This document shows positions 50,649 through 60,719 of a stretch of 64,000 nucleotides of DNA, piece by piece. Position 1 is the first letter of the stretch. The number at the start of each line of letters is the position of its first letter. The translations under genes were made by a program, and so were the position numbers. Location: the NCBI RefSeq assembly GCF_052324685.1, contig NC_135222.1, forward strand, positions 1,724,203 to 1,788,202, given 5' to 3'. A model generated the notes under the pieces. The model worked only from the letters and a program-made list of their open reading frames with translations, searched no databases and was not told the DNA's origin. Source of the stretch: Brachyhypopomus gauderio (Eukaryota > Chordata > Actinopteri > Gymnotiformes > Hypopomidae).

Positions 50649-51839
50649 TGTCACGGCCTTTCCCAACAAAGGACAAAATTTATATTTCCCTGAGCCCAAT
50701 TCCAACCACTACACCTTGGGGAGTCGCAAGTTGACAGAAGTGCAGAGAGAGGATGGAAATTTGCACAATTTATTTATTCAATAAAGAGATAAATTTATAA
50801 CATCTATTTTAAAAAAGGATCATCCACTCCAAGTCCACCCAGTCTCAGTCCAGAACCTCAGCAGCCAGTTCAAAGAGGGACACGCAACAGTCCACTTAGT
50901 GTTCTGGATAGGCAATGCTGCAGACAAAGGACACAAAAACTAAACGCAGTCACTACTCAAAATAACTGAAATTGTAACACAATTCAACACAAAAGTGGAG
51001 CCCAAAAGATAGAGTATATTAGCTAAATAAATGTCCTCTAGACGACAAGCCCTGAGAAAATATCTACTTAGGCACCACAACAAACTATACACTCCAAATC
51101 ATAGACCCCAAAATAAATCAAACCAAAACACCAAATTCCCTACACAACCAAAATCAAATAATGAAGTAGATCTATAACAGTGACCAGCCTAGTGGGAAAA
51201 CAACTATTTAGCTCAACTGACTCCCATCAATGAAATAAAACAATTAAAATGTACTGCCCTAAAACTGTGACTGGTGGATGGCAGAAGGTTAAAGTCCTTC
51301 CAAAGGTAGGAGGGTTGCACTTAGCTTTGGGAAGGGTGAGTGTTCTTGCCTCTCGTGAGCAGACAGCTCCAGCAGCAGAGTCTCTCGCGTGCTCACGTCC
51401 ACCCGCAGCTCAGCTGTATTTACTCCAGCACGTTCCACTTTCCCGGATCAGCGATACAACCAGCAACCACTCGGTTCACTCGGCTCACGGTTCAAGCACT
51501 GAAGTCTTTCCTTGGCCAGTGACTCACTCTGCTTCTTTGTAGTGCTTGCCAGAGTCCAGAACAGTGTTCACGTGTAGCATCCCTTGATCAAACTTCCGCA
51601 CCCCCTCTGCACTCCAACAGGCTGTTTTAACTGCAAGTTAGTTCCGCCCACATTGTACTAACTCCCCGTTGCAGCTGCAGCCTATTTACAAATAATGTCT
51701 GCTTCAAGTCAGCAGTCTCAGTCCTGCTGCAGCCCATCAACATAAAAGTCCCACCTTCACAAGTAATTGGTAAAATATATACAGTGTAAAAATAAAATAA
51801 AAATATTTAAAATATTATCACCTGTGACATCCTCCCCCT
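50649..51839 (-). mobile_element. 3' LTR of the gypsy element
   Basis: It is 1191 bp with ends TGTCAC...GTGACA. On the minus strand it starts directly after the polypurine tract. An AATAAA lies on the minus strand at about 50778-50783, and a downstream region ends in GGCCGTGACA. Sequence from about 50930 to 51839 is nearly identical to the right LTR except for about 200 bp (51007-51205) missing there. Confidence 0.88.
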
Positions 51840-52769
51840 CTAATGGGTTCTAGTCCTGAGAACCTCAACTCGAGGCCCAATCTCCAAATCTCACTGGTGG
51901 TTGACCCCGATTTACCCGCTGGGACCGTCTAGCATCTACCCCTGCAGGTTCAGAGTCCCCTTGGCACACAGGAACCCAACACCACTGTTCAGCCACCCTC
52001 GGATTCTCATCTACGGGGCGTACCTGGGGGATTTCTGGTAAGTGCAAACAAGGACGCAAAAGGTTACGATGGAGGGTGCGTTCAGGCCCTGACTTTCCCT
52101 CCGGCCTTACTACATAAGTGGGGATATCCCTAAGAGGTTGTCGCACAATCACATATGGTTGGGACTCCCAACGATCACCCAATTTTCCCTTGGCTCTTCG
52201 CCTGTTGTCCCATACCAACACTCGTTCTCCTGGCAGTAAAGGTGCATCTCAAACTGTCCGATTGTACAGTTGTTTGTTTTTATCCGCTGCTTTCAAAGAA
52301 TGCTCAGAAACTTTACAATAGGCATAGGTTAACCGCTCGTGATGTCTCCTAACCCACTCCTGTACACCAACCTCCCCATCTTGCCTCGGCACACCCAGTG
52401 CCAAGTCAAGTGGCAAGCGTGTGTGTCTGCCAAACATCAAGTAGGTTGGGACATAACCTGTAGTACTATGCACACTGTTGTTGTAAGCATGTACAAGTGA
52501 AGGGAGGTGCTCTACCCACCGACTTTGTTGCTCACGCTCCAATGTCCCTAGCAAATCTAACAAAGTCTGATTGAATCTTTCACAAGTCCCATTACCTTGA
52601 GGATGGTACACTAGTGCGACTCTTCCTACACCCATAGAGTGCACAGAGTTCCCGAATTAAACAGGACTCAAAATTAGGCCCTTGGTCTGAATGGAACACC
52701 TCTGGACAGCCAAAAGGCTGGATGACAGTTCCACAAAACTCTAGCTGTGGTTAGCGCAGACTGATCTAT

Positions 52770-52965
52770 AGTGGGCACCCCATTCAGTCCCCCAGGGTGC
52801 TGTGGATCCCGGTGGAGAGTACGCTGTGCGCAATTGGCTGCCACTTCTCGCCGGTGTGTGATTGGTTGTCTGAGATTTGTAGCTGTGTACACAATTGTAA
52901 AGCGCCTTGGGTATCTTGAAAGGCGCTATATAAATTGAAACATTCATTCATTTACTGCCCATGCA
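52770..52965 (+). mobile_element. SINE/LINE-tail-like insertion in the gypsy integrase
   Basis: The gypsy integrase reads FTKFAWAV up to about 52960 and resumes with [14 protein letters not shown] near 52770, so the intervening DNA is an insertion. It ends with TAAAGCGCCTTGGGTATCTT, GGCGCTATATAAATTG and a CATTCATTCATT tail, the 3' hairpin and simple repeat typical of LINE-mobilised SINEs. Its 5' limit and target duplication are not clear. Confidence 0.6.
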
Positions 52966-53475
52966 AATTTAGTAAAAAGATCTGTGATCACAAGTATATT
53001 TTGATAACGATTGGCAGGTCGGCCAAAAGACAGAAAATCCATAGCCACTACATTAAGAGGACCTTGAGCTGTAAAAGGAACCAAAGGAGCCTTACTTTCA
53101 GGTCTAGCCTTGCAAAATGTACAACGTGGACATGCTCGAATAAAATCACATATGGTGACTTCCATCCCCACCCAATAAAAATGTCTTTTCAAAAGTGATA
53201 GTGTTCGCTCTACCTCTTGGTGCCCAGTCTTATTATGGTAAGCCTCCAAGAGTACCCTTATGTGATGCTGGGGAACCCAGATTTGGGAGACTGGCTCATT
53301 CGTCTGTGGATTTTGCACAACCCGACAAATGACCCCGTCTTGCACAGTTAGCCTACCTCACTGACTCAGCATCTTTCATACCTGTCGGGACTGTTGCTTA
53401 CGTTCAGGAGCTGCCGGCATCTTCCTGCTCTCCCAGTAGCCTCACAACTTGAAGATCAGGGTCAGCCCTCTGCAG

Positions 53476-54850
53476 TAGGCCTGTCACGATAACAATTTTC
53501 AGAACGATATATTGTCCCAGAAATTATTGCGATAAACGATATTGTCATTTTAAAGTGCCATTATAAATTTTTTTCTTGCTTCTGGGCTCCCCAAAGGAGC
53601 TTTAAGACAATGTGCCAAAATAATAATATAGTAGCATAATAATACAATTACACCAGTTGGCAGTAATGTATTGTAAAGCTCATGTATGGGTTCATATTTG
53701 AGCTTGACCAAATATCTGTAGTGGCAGAGTAAAATGAGATGTCTAATCTCCTTCAGAACACGCGACTTCATTATATAAGGTTGGAATGGCAGTTTGGGAG
53801 ATAAAGGTTTTCTTTGGCAGTTCATACTGCATGTTAAATCTTTGCAGCATGTTTAATGTTTTCTGACTGTATTTAACGGCAGCATCTCTGGCTATATAGT
53901 GAGTTAAGTCTGGTTTAAGCCTGGTTTAAACTTGACGCATCGCGAGCCGAGCGAGGGTCTGCGCGGCGAAAATTACGTAATCGCGGTGGCCTCGCGCACT
54001 GTCGATTCGAGAGGTCATGCACCTATCGAATTTTGTAACTTCGCGCTCGCGCGCCGCAGCGCAATGAACAAAGTCATGTTTGCGGAGTTCATATTCGGGC
54101 TATGCGGAGTTTAATTCATAAAGCATTTGTACGTCACTTTAAAGGTCCATTTCAATATTTCCCAGCACGTTAAACTTAATTAAGTTAAATATTTGTACAT
54201 ATACTCGAAATAATTCGCTTTTTATCACATCATTTAAGGGTTGTTTATTTTCAAAACGCCCAATCTTAGAACGTCTTCACGTTCTCTCATGTTTCATCCT
54301 GGAATTGCAAGAGGCTCGTATTTGTTAACTGTTCAGTCAGTCAGATATTTATTGTGAAACGAAGTAGTTACAATTTCAAGTATTTTCAAGTACTTTAGCC
54401 TAAATTCCAGCACTTTTCAAACCTGAAACACAAAGCAACATTAAAATTCGTCAGGTAAATGTTCCTTCCACTGTTTTTGAGGGGATTTCCTTTATACTAC
54501 CACATATCGTTTCAAACAACAACGCTTTAACCGTTCGCGGAGGTTCGCGCGAGGTGAGCGGAGTCGCACGCTACAGTCACTATAATAAACAACCATTAAA
54601 TAATGTGATAAAAAGCGAATTATTTCGAGTCCTATTAGCCTCAAATACGTTCACGAGCTAACACATCTCCACCTGTGTGCGTGGAGGCACTGTTATTGAC
54701 ATTATTGAAATCTAACGTAGTTGCGGTTTATTCTCATGTAAACAAATTTGAGCGGAAACCCAATGGTCAATTATCGACATCAGCAAAAATGATCGCGGTT
54801 AAAAAAAATTCATACGATAAGTCGATAATGTAATTATCGCGACAGGCCTA
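53476..54850. mobile_element. hAT element nested in the gypsy pol gene
   Basis: It is 1375 bp with terminal inverted repeats TAGGCCTGTCACGATAA and TTATCGCGACAGGCCTA (one mismatch). A perfect 8-bp duplication, CTCTGCAG, lies at 53468-53475 and 54851-54858. The minus strand near 53880-53720 keeps a transposase scrap (LQRFNMQYELPKKTF) homologous to MLQKFDKQYELPGKTYF of the hAT at the left edge, so the two are relatives. The rest of the transposase is deleted. An internal inverted repeat occupies 54203-54630. Confidence 0.93.
54203..54630. repeat. Inverted repeat within the nested hAT
   Basis: The arms at 54203-54249 and 54584-54630 are about 47 bp, nearly perfect reverse complements (outer end ACTCGAAATAATTCGCTTTT). 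They enclose about 330 bp. This could be the remains of a separate fold-back insertion. Confidence 0.85.
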
Positions 54851-56353
54851 CTCTGCAGTTCTTGCCAATGAGCTGAATCCCATCCCCACCCAAACTCAGC
54901 ATCAGCCAGTTCACCTGGAGCCTGGACCATTTCCACCTCACACACTGTAGCTTCTTGTGGAAGCATAGTTGTGGCAGGACCACCCACCCCTGATTCAGGA
55001 AGCCTTGAAAGTACATCAGCATTTACATGATTACAGCCTGGTCGATACTTAATTGGTAGTCATAATTTGCCAATTGCGCTGGCCACCTCTGTTCAACAGC
55101 TCCCAACTTAGCAGTTTCCAAATGTACCAGAGAATTATTATCTGTAATCACCACAATTTTGGCACCCCACAGATAATCTTAATTTTTCGGTCACTGCCCA
55201 CTTCAAGGCAAAAAGTTCTAGTTTAAATGAAATATAAATTAGAATCATTTCTTTCAGCTGAATGTCAACTCCTACTTGCATATGCTATAACCCGCTCTAT
55301 ACCATCTTGTTGCTGAGCCAACACTGCCCCAAGGCCGTGATTACTAGCATCTGTATAGACGAGAAATGGTTGAGTAAAATCAGCACAGGCCAAAATTGGT
55401 GGTTGAAGTTCATTTCAGCTGATCAAAAGCCTCGTCACAATCTGGAGTCCATTTTACACTAGGAGATCCCTGCCCTTTGTGGCGACCTGTACCCCCTAAC
55501 AATGCATTCAGAGGTTTAGCAATTTTTAAAAAGTCCTTGATAACACATGTAATACCCCACAAATCCCAAAAAGGATCGTACTTGCCTCATAGTTGTTGGG
55601 GTAGCCCACTCCTCAACAGCAGAAACTTTAGCTGGATCAGGGGAAACTCCTTTCCCACTTACACAGTGCTCCAGAAACTTTACCTCCTTCTGGAACAGAT
55701 GACACTCTTCAGGCCGAAGTTTCAATCCATACCGTTTGAGACTGAAATGCAGCGTCCAAATGAGCCAGGTGTGCTGTAAAATCTACAGAAAAAAAAACAA
55801 TTGCATCATCAAGGTAAACCAAAGTTGATTCTGCTAGCTGGCCACTTAGACACCTCTGCATCAGCCTCTGGAAAGTTGTAGGAGCATTGCACAATCCAAA
55901 GGGCATATGCTCCCACTCAAAAAGGCCAAAAGGGGTAGTGAAGGCTGTCTTCACGATCCTTCTCATCCATCTTTACCTGCCCACTATACCCACTACTAAA
56001 TCTAAAGTAGAGTACCACTCTGCTCGAGCTAAGCCGGTAAGGGAGTCTTCCATTCTGGGAAGAGGGAAGGCATCCTTTTTAGTCACGCTGTTCAACTTGT
56101 GATAGTCCACACAGAATCGCCAGGCCCCACACTTTTTCTGGACCAACACTACTGGGGCAGCCCAAGGACTACAGCTTTCCCTTATAATATTTCCCTCCAA
56201 CATACCTTGTAGTAGGCCACGAATCTCTCCATAAAGGGTAGGGGGAACTGGTCTATGCCTTTCCTGAATGGGAGGAGCATCCCCAGTGGGGATGGAATGT
56301 CTAACATCAGTACATCCATAATCTTCATCATGTGAAGCAAAAAGATGCTGCCA

Positions 56354-56980
56354 CTGTCAGGGCTGGCTCGGATGCCGTGCCATCTACATCCACAAGGGGC
56401 ACCCGAGCCAGTCCTAGACTCCAGTCTGTCAGGGCTGGCTCGGATGCCGTGCCGTCTACATCCACAAGGGGCACCCGAGCCAGTCCTAGACTCCGGCAAC
56501 GCAATCGGCAATGATCTGTCTCACCTGTTGCCATGGCTTCTTAAGGAAGCCAGTGGAGACAGATCATTGCTGATTCGTTGTAGTTATGCCGTTACGCTCT
56601 CAGCCTCTCTTGTCTTTCTCTGTTGCAGCGTTGGCCTCTGTAGGTGTCCCGTCACCTATCTCTCCTGTCTGTTTTCTCTGTCTTTTTTCGAGTCCTCTCC
56701 TGCGTCGCTTACTGACCTTCCTCAAGTTTTCCTCAAACTGTTTATCTTCCTATCCTGTTGCTGTTTGTATGGGAAGGGTTTTTTGTTTGATTAGCCTTTT
56801 TGCTATTAGCCAGCTACTTCCCCTGGCGTCCTTGTTTTGCTTCATTTCTTTTTTACGCGTTGAGCAGTCCGCGTTTATTAAGGCGCTCCTTTTAGTTCTG
56901 TTATTGTTTTGTGGCACTTGGTTCCACCTCTCTCTCGCTCTCTCCAACACGGTGTGTGCGTCCCTACCACCGTCGTTACA
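56354..56980. mobile_element. Solo LTR-like insertion (copy X) in the gypsy pol gene
   Basis: It is 627 bp, starts TGTCAGGGCTGG and ends CGTCGTTACA, with a perfect 5-bp duplication GCCAC (56349-56353 and 56981-56985). Removing it rejoins the gypsy polyprotein across FLGKW. The first 73 bp are tandemly duplicated (56354-56426 and 56427-56499). Related copies are Y (50510-50648 plus 58229 on) and Z (about 59150-59660). Confidence 0.88.
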
Positions 56981-57445
56981 GCCACTTGCCCAAAAATTGC
57001 TGTAATTGCTGCTGTTGGCCCTCATCTAGCCCTTCGCCCTGCAAAGGCTCACTCTTAAGCCATTCAGGCAACTCATCCCTTAAAGGGCTTACATCTGAAC
57101 CCACCTGAACAATGTCCACCTCCACCACCCCTGGGCCCACTTCAGTCAGGACCACATCTTTCTGTTCACGCACCTGCTGAGGTTCGACCATAGACACTCT
57201 GGCCAGCTTTTGATGTCTATAGATGGACACAGGGAAAGGGTTAAGATTACGGACTCTCACCGGAATACGGCCACGCTGAACTGTTGTTGTCAGGCTCCTT
57301 GCAACTTCCACATTCTGGCACTCCCCATGCGGTTCAACAAGGACACAGCTCCCTTGGTATCCTGTCCGCCCAGGTAACCTAGCCCAGATCAAAGCTTCAC
57401 TCGTAGCGGGAACAGTCACAGCATACCGACAAGCCACACAGGCAG

Positions 57446-58228
57446 TGTCACACCTATGTTGCTGTAAAGAAGCAGCTTTAATTCAGACACAATAAAAACT
57501 AAACGCAGTCACTACTCAAAATAACTGAAATTGTAACAGAGAAACACAAAAACCCACAAAGACAACACAAAAATGGAGCCCAAAAGACTATTTAGCACAA
57601 CTATTTAGCTCAACTGACTCCCATCAATGAAATAAAACACAATTAAAATGTACTGCCCTAAAACTATGACTGTTGGATGGCAGAAGGTTAAAATCCTTCC
57701 AAAAGTAGGAAGGTTGCACTTAGCTTTGGGAAGGGTGAGTGTTCTTGCCTCTCATGAGCAGACAGCTCCAGCAGCAGAGTCTCTCGCATGCTCACGTCCA
57801 CCCGCAGCTCAGCTGTATTTACTCCGGCACGTTCCACTTTCCCGGATCAGCGATACAACCAGCAACCACTCGGTTCACTCGGCTCACAGTTCAAGCACTG
57901 AAGTCTTTCCTTGGCCAGTGACTCACTCTGCTTCTTTGTAGTGCTTGCCAGAGTCCAGAACAGTGTCCACGTGTGGCATCCCTTGATCAAACTTCCGCGC
58001 CCCCTCTCCACTCCAACAGGCTGTTTTAACTGCAAGTTAGTTCCGCCCACATTCTACTAACTCCCCGTTGCAGCTGCAGCCTATTTACAAATAATGTCTG
58101 CTTCAAGTCGGCAATCTCAGTCCTGCTGCAGCCCATCAACATAAAAGTCCCACCTTCACAAGTAATTGGTAAAATATATACAGTGTAAAAATTAAATAAA
58201 AATATTTAAAATATTGTCACCCGTGACA
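57446..58228 (-). mobile_element. 5' LTR of the gypsy element (shortened)
   Basis: Sequence from about 57487 to 58228 repeats that of the left LTR with few substitutions and a missing block of about 200 bp. Its outer end GTGACA at 58228 is the counterpart of 51839. The inner boundary is uncertain: a TGTCAC at 57446 could be taken as the LTR end, but the same bases also read as pol coding sequence, so a deletion junction within 57446-57490 is likelier. Confidence 0.8.
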
Positions 58229-58590
58229 GTTCTGCTGGTGTCCTTGGTTTCGTTTTCGCGTTGCATTTATCCGTGCTGTTTTTTAGTTACTGTTGTTATT
58301 TTGCTTCTTTCTCCCGTCTCTCTGCGGTTGAGTGTTATTTTCCACGCGTTGTATTTTCTATTTACTCCGTGCCCTCACGGTTTTTGTTTCTATTCTTTTG
58401 CGCGTTGAGTCTTCCGCGTTGTTTAGTTTGTTCGTTCTGGGTCGCTGTGTGCGTTTCCCTCTCGCTAATACATCTGACAAGTATCAAACGTCTTGCTCTT
58501 GTGAGCCGGCACTTGGGTCCACCCTTCTCTATATTATTTCACTTGGGTCCACCCTTCTCTATATTATTTCACGCGGTGTGTACATTCCTG
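58229..58590. mobile_element. Right half of the LTR-like repeat (copy Y)
   Basis: It continues the repeat left at 50648 (TGCTGGTGTCCTTGGTTTCG, compare CCCTGGCGTCCTTGTTTTGC at 56819). It ends near CGCGGTGTGTACATTCCTGT, matching CACGGTGTGTGCGTCCCTAC in copy X. A 36-bp segment (CACTTGGGTCCACCCTTCTC and following) is tandemly duplicated at 58510-58575. Confidence 0.75.
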
Positions 58591-58900
58591 TTAGGGTTGC
58601 CACCTAGGTCTGACAAAAAACAAGGACACTGTCATACGCGAACGTAAATTGATGACGGGGGGGGGGGGGGGGGGGGTGGTAAAATGGAAACAGTGAGAAA
58701 AAAAGACAGAAGTGTCATTTGAACTAACCTAGTGAAAACCGGGACATTAAATGATTTTTTTTTTGCCGGGACCGACTATTAAAAAGAAGGAAAACCGGGA
58801 CAAACCGGGACAGCCCGGGAAAACCGGGACAGCAACGTGAAAACCGGGACACGAGCTACATTGTGTCAAGTTCGGTCTTCCCCGGCATTCGGTAAAAACC
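58591..58900. repeat. Unclassified repeat with poly(G) and ACCGGGACA motifs
   Basis: A run of 20 G lies at 58657-58676. Six or more copies of ACCGGGACA or close variants lie between 58736 and 58852. No coding content is recognised. Confidence 0.7.
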
Positions 58901-59149
58901 AAAATGAACCCATATTTTTGCCTTAGACGACAGGTTGAATATCTCTTTCCTCCATTTGTTTTGGAACTTTTCCGCACGAGTGTGTCCCAGAATCTGCTGC
59001 GTAATGTCTCAGGTAATTTTGTAATTACGTAACGTGAGACTTCACCACGACTTAGAATCGATTTTGGGACATTTAAAATCGATTCTGAATCGTAGTAAAT
59101 GAGAATCGATTTTTGATATATGAATTGATTTTTTGGCACACCTCTAGTT

Positions 59150-59660
59150 TTCAGCCCTTCTCTGCCATTACACTGTGTTGTATGGTAGCTCGCCACCTTC
59201 CTCTCTCTTTATGTTTCTCTTGTAAATCCTGTCACTTATTTGAGTTTATATCTCCTGTGCCGCTACCTGGCTTATCTCAAGTTTTCCTCCATCAGTTTCA
59301 CTTCCTATCTGTTATACGTTTATTTTGGGAAGGTTTTGTTTGTTGCAGTGTTTTGCCTGCAGCCAGCTACTTCCCCTGGCGTTCTTGCTTTCTTACGGGT
59401 GAGTTTTGCTTTGCATGTGTTGTGTTTGCCGCATCATTTTGTGTTCTATTTTCTCCCGAGTGTTCACTATTGAGTTTCGGTTTACACGTTGAGTTTTCCG
59501 CATCATTTTGTGTTGGTGTTTTTGCCACTGTGCGTGTGTGTGCTTTACTGTTGCACTCACTACTTACATCACGGCTTATTGTGCCAGTTCGAGCCGGCAC
59601 TTGGGTCCGTCTCTCAGTTTATTCACGCAGTGGTTACGTCACCATACCCACCATGTTACA
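59150..59660. mobile_element. LTR-like repeat copy Z (diverged)
   Basis: It shares CTCAAGTTTTCC ... CAGCTACTTCCCCTGGCGTT with copies X and Y, then GAGCCGGCACTTGGGTCC, and ends CCATGTTACA at 59660. The left end is too diverged to place. No target duplication was found. Confidence 0.65.
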
Positions 59661-59682
59661 GGGGGAAACTGCGTCCCTTACA

Positions 59683-59810
59683 TACATCATAAGAAAGGGA
59701 GAATGTTTTGTTGTTGTGTGGATCTTTGATTGTAGGGAAACAGTGTAGCATCCAAGAAGACATCCAAGTCATCCTTCTTCTCATTTAACAATTTTGTGAG
59801 AGCTCTAAGA
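59683..59810 (-). pseudogene. Integrase-like fragment
   Basis: The minus strand reads LTKLLNEKKDDLDVFLDATL FPYNQRSTQQ, resembling the region after the catalytic Glu of gypsy-type integrases, where a Trp/Asp-rich helix precedes a YN...TPF motif. Very short, and the assignment is tentative. Confidence 0.35.
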
Positions 59811-60100
59811 CGTAAAATAAAAATCACAAGATAAACAAAATTAAGTCTCTCACGTTTCCTGCTCCAACAATGCACTGCAACATTGCAACATAATTTAAAA
59901 GATTTAAACATTTATTTTGTTTTACATTTCAACATTTTTCTTAATAGCTGTTGTATATTATATAGAGATACCGCTGGACAAATTCCAAGACCTTTAAGAA
60001 AGTTACTGTTAATATTTATGCAGATTTCACCATCCGATCCAGAAGAGTTAGATAGTCTAACCGACTGCATAGAGAATACCTGCAGATTAACTCTAGATAT

Positions 60101-60266
60101 CATGGGCACAGTTGGAAATTCTGAAGTGAGGGGGACCAAGCTGTACAATATATATGCTTGTAGATGCTAGATTACGGATGGGGTCAATATAAATCTGGAG
60201 GGGACATGTCCCCCCCCCCCCCCCCCCGTCCCCCGTCCCCCGTCCCCAGTGCCATCTGCGCCCCTG
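60101..60266. mobile_element. Short hAT-like MITE with poly(C), nested in the L2
   Basis: A 166-bp insert from CATGGGCACAG to GCGCCCCTG, with a perfect 8-bp duplication CTAGATAT (60093-60100 and 60267-60274). Removal restores the L2 frame. It contains 18 C (60210-60227) followed by GTCCCCC repeats. Confidence 0.8.
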
Positions 60267-60396
60267 CTAGATATAGTAGCTCCACTCAAATACAAAAAGG
60301 CTAGATCCAAAAAGCTCGCCCCATGGTACACTGACCAAACTAGAAAAAAAAAAAAAAAATAGCACGTAAATTACTGCAAAAAATGGCGATCTACTA

Positions 60397-60719
60397 TTCA
60401 TTCATTCATTATCTGAACCGCTTAATCCCGCTAGTCGGGATCACTGGAGCCAATCCCAACATCTCTGGGCAAAGGCAGGGTACACCATGGGCAGGTCGCC
60501 AGTCCACCGCATGGCCAACACACACGCACGCACTCACACCTACGGGCAATTTAGCATGATCAATCAACCTAACACGCATGTCTTTGGACTGTGGGAGGAA
60601 ACCCACGCAGGCACAGGGAGAACATGCAAACTCCACACAGAGCAGCCCACACCGAGAATCGAACCCAGACCGCCTTGCTGTGAGGCGACAGTGCTAACCA
60701 CCACACCACTGCGCCGCCG
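60397..60719 (-). mobile_element. tRNA-derived SINE, complete, nested in the L2
   Basis: On the minus strand the 323-bp insert starts GGCGGCGCAGTGGTG, contains a tRNA-like head with GTGGTTAGCACTGTCGCC (A-box region) and GGGTTCGATTC (B box), then GTGGGTTTCCTCCCACAGTC, and ends in an (ATGA)n tail. A 12-bp target duplication, GGCGATCTACTA, lies at 60385-60396 and 60720-60731. This is a typical product of LINE-machinery retrotransposition. The internal body is a very common fish interspersed sequence. Confidence 0.9.

Larger units (their letters stand above)
51852..57437 (-). pseudogene. Gypsy pol polyprotein, broken by insertions and stops
   Basis: Reading leftward there are five blocks. (1) A protease-RT linker at 57437-56986 (ACRYAVTVPATSEALIWARL). 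(2) RT at about 56348-55516, with WAAPVVLVQKK, RFCVDYHKLN, PFGLCNAPTTFQRLM and the catalytic YLDD box at about 55824-55813. (3) RNase H at about 55500-54860 ([27 protein letters not shown]), with stops. (4) Integrase from 53467: zinc region around HNKTGHQEVERT ... CPRCTFCKA, core Asp in VVAMDFLSFG, Glu in NGTCERFNQTL. (5) A C-terminal GPY/F-like domain and tail to 51865. Frameshifts, a stop at about 52249 and three nested insertions make it non-functional. Confidence 0.88.
50649..58228 (-). mobile_element. Ty3/gypsy retrotransposon with two LTRs and three nested insertions
   Basis: The element is read right to left: 5' LTR (ends 58228), pol, polypurine tract (minus-strand AGAGGGGGAGGA at 51840-51851), 3' LTR (50649-51839). 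Gag and most of the protease are missing, because the left part of the 5' LTR is joined directly to the protease-RT linker at about 57440-57490. The domain order linker, RT, RNase H, integrase is standard gypsy. It split a repeat: the bases before it (CTTC) and after it (GTTC) look like a diverged 4-bp target duplication. Inside it lie a hAT (53476-54850), a solo LTR (56354-56980) and a SINE-like insert (about 52770-52965). Confidence 0.9.

Noticed and set aside
50899..50906. GTTCTG as the left boundary and target duplication of the gypsy element
   Set aside because: The TGTCAC end at 50649 fits better: it matches the inverted GTGACA end and leaves a repeat (copy Y) that continues on the far side at 58229.
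51249..51542. 97-codon frame repeated nearly identically at 57648-57941
   Set aside because: The duplication is real but it is the gypsy LTR; the frame is a by-product, not a conserved protein.
59113..59748. 211-codon frame on the + strand
   Set aside because: It runs through LTR-like copy Z; low-complexity Phe/Ser/Cys composition and no domain.
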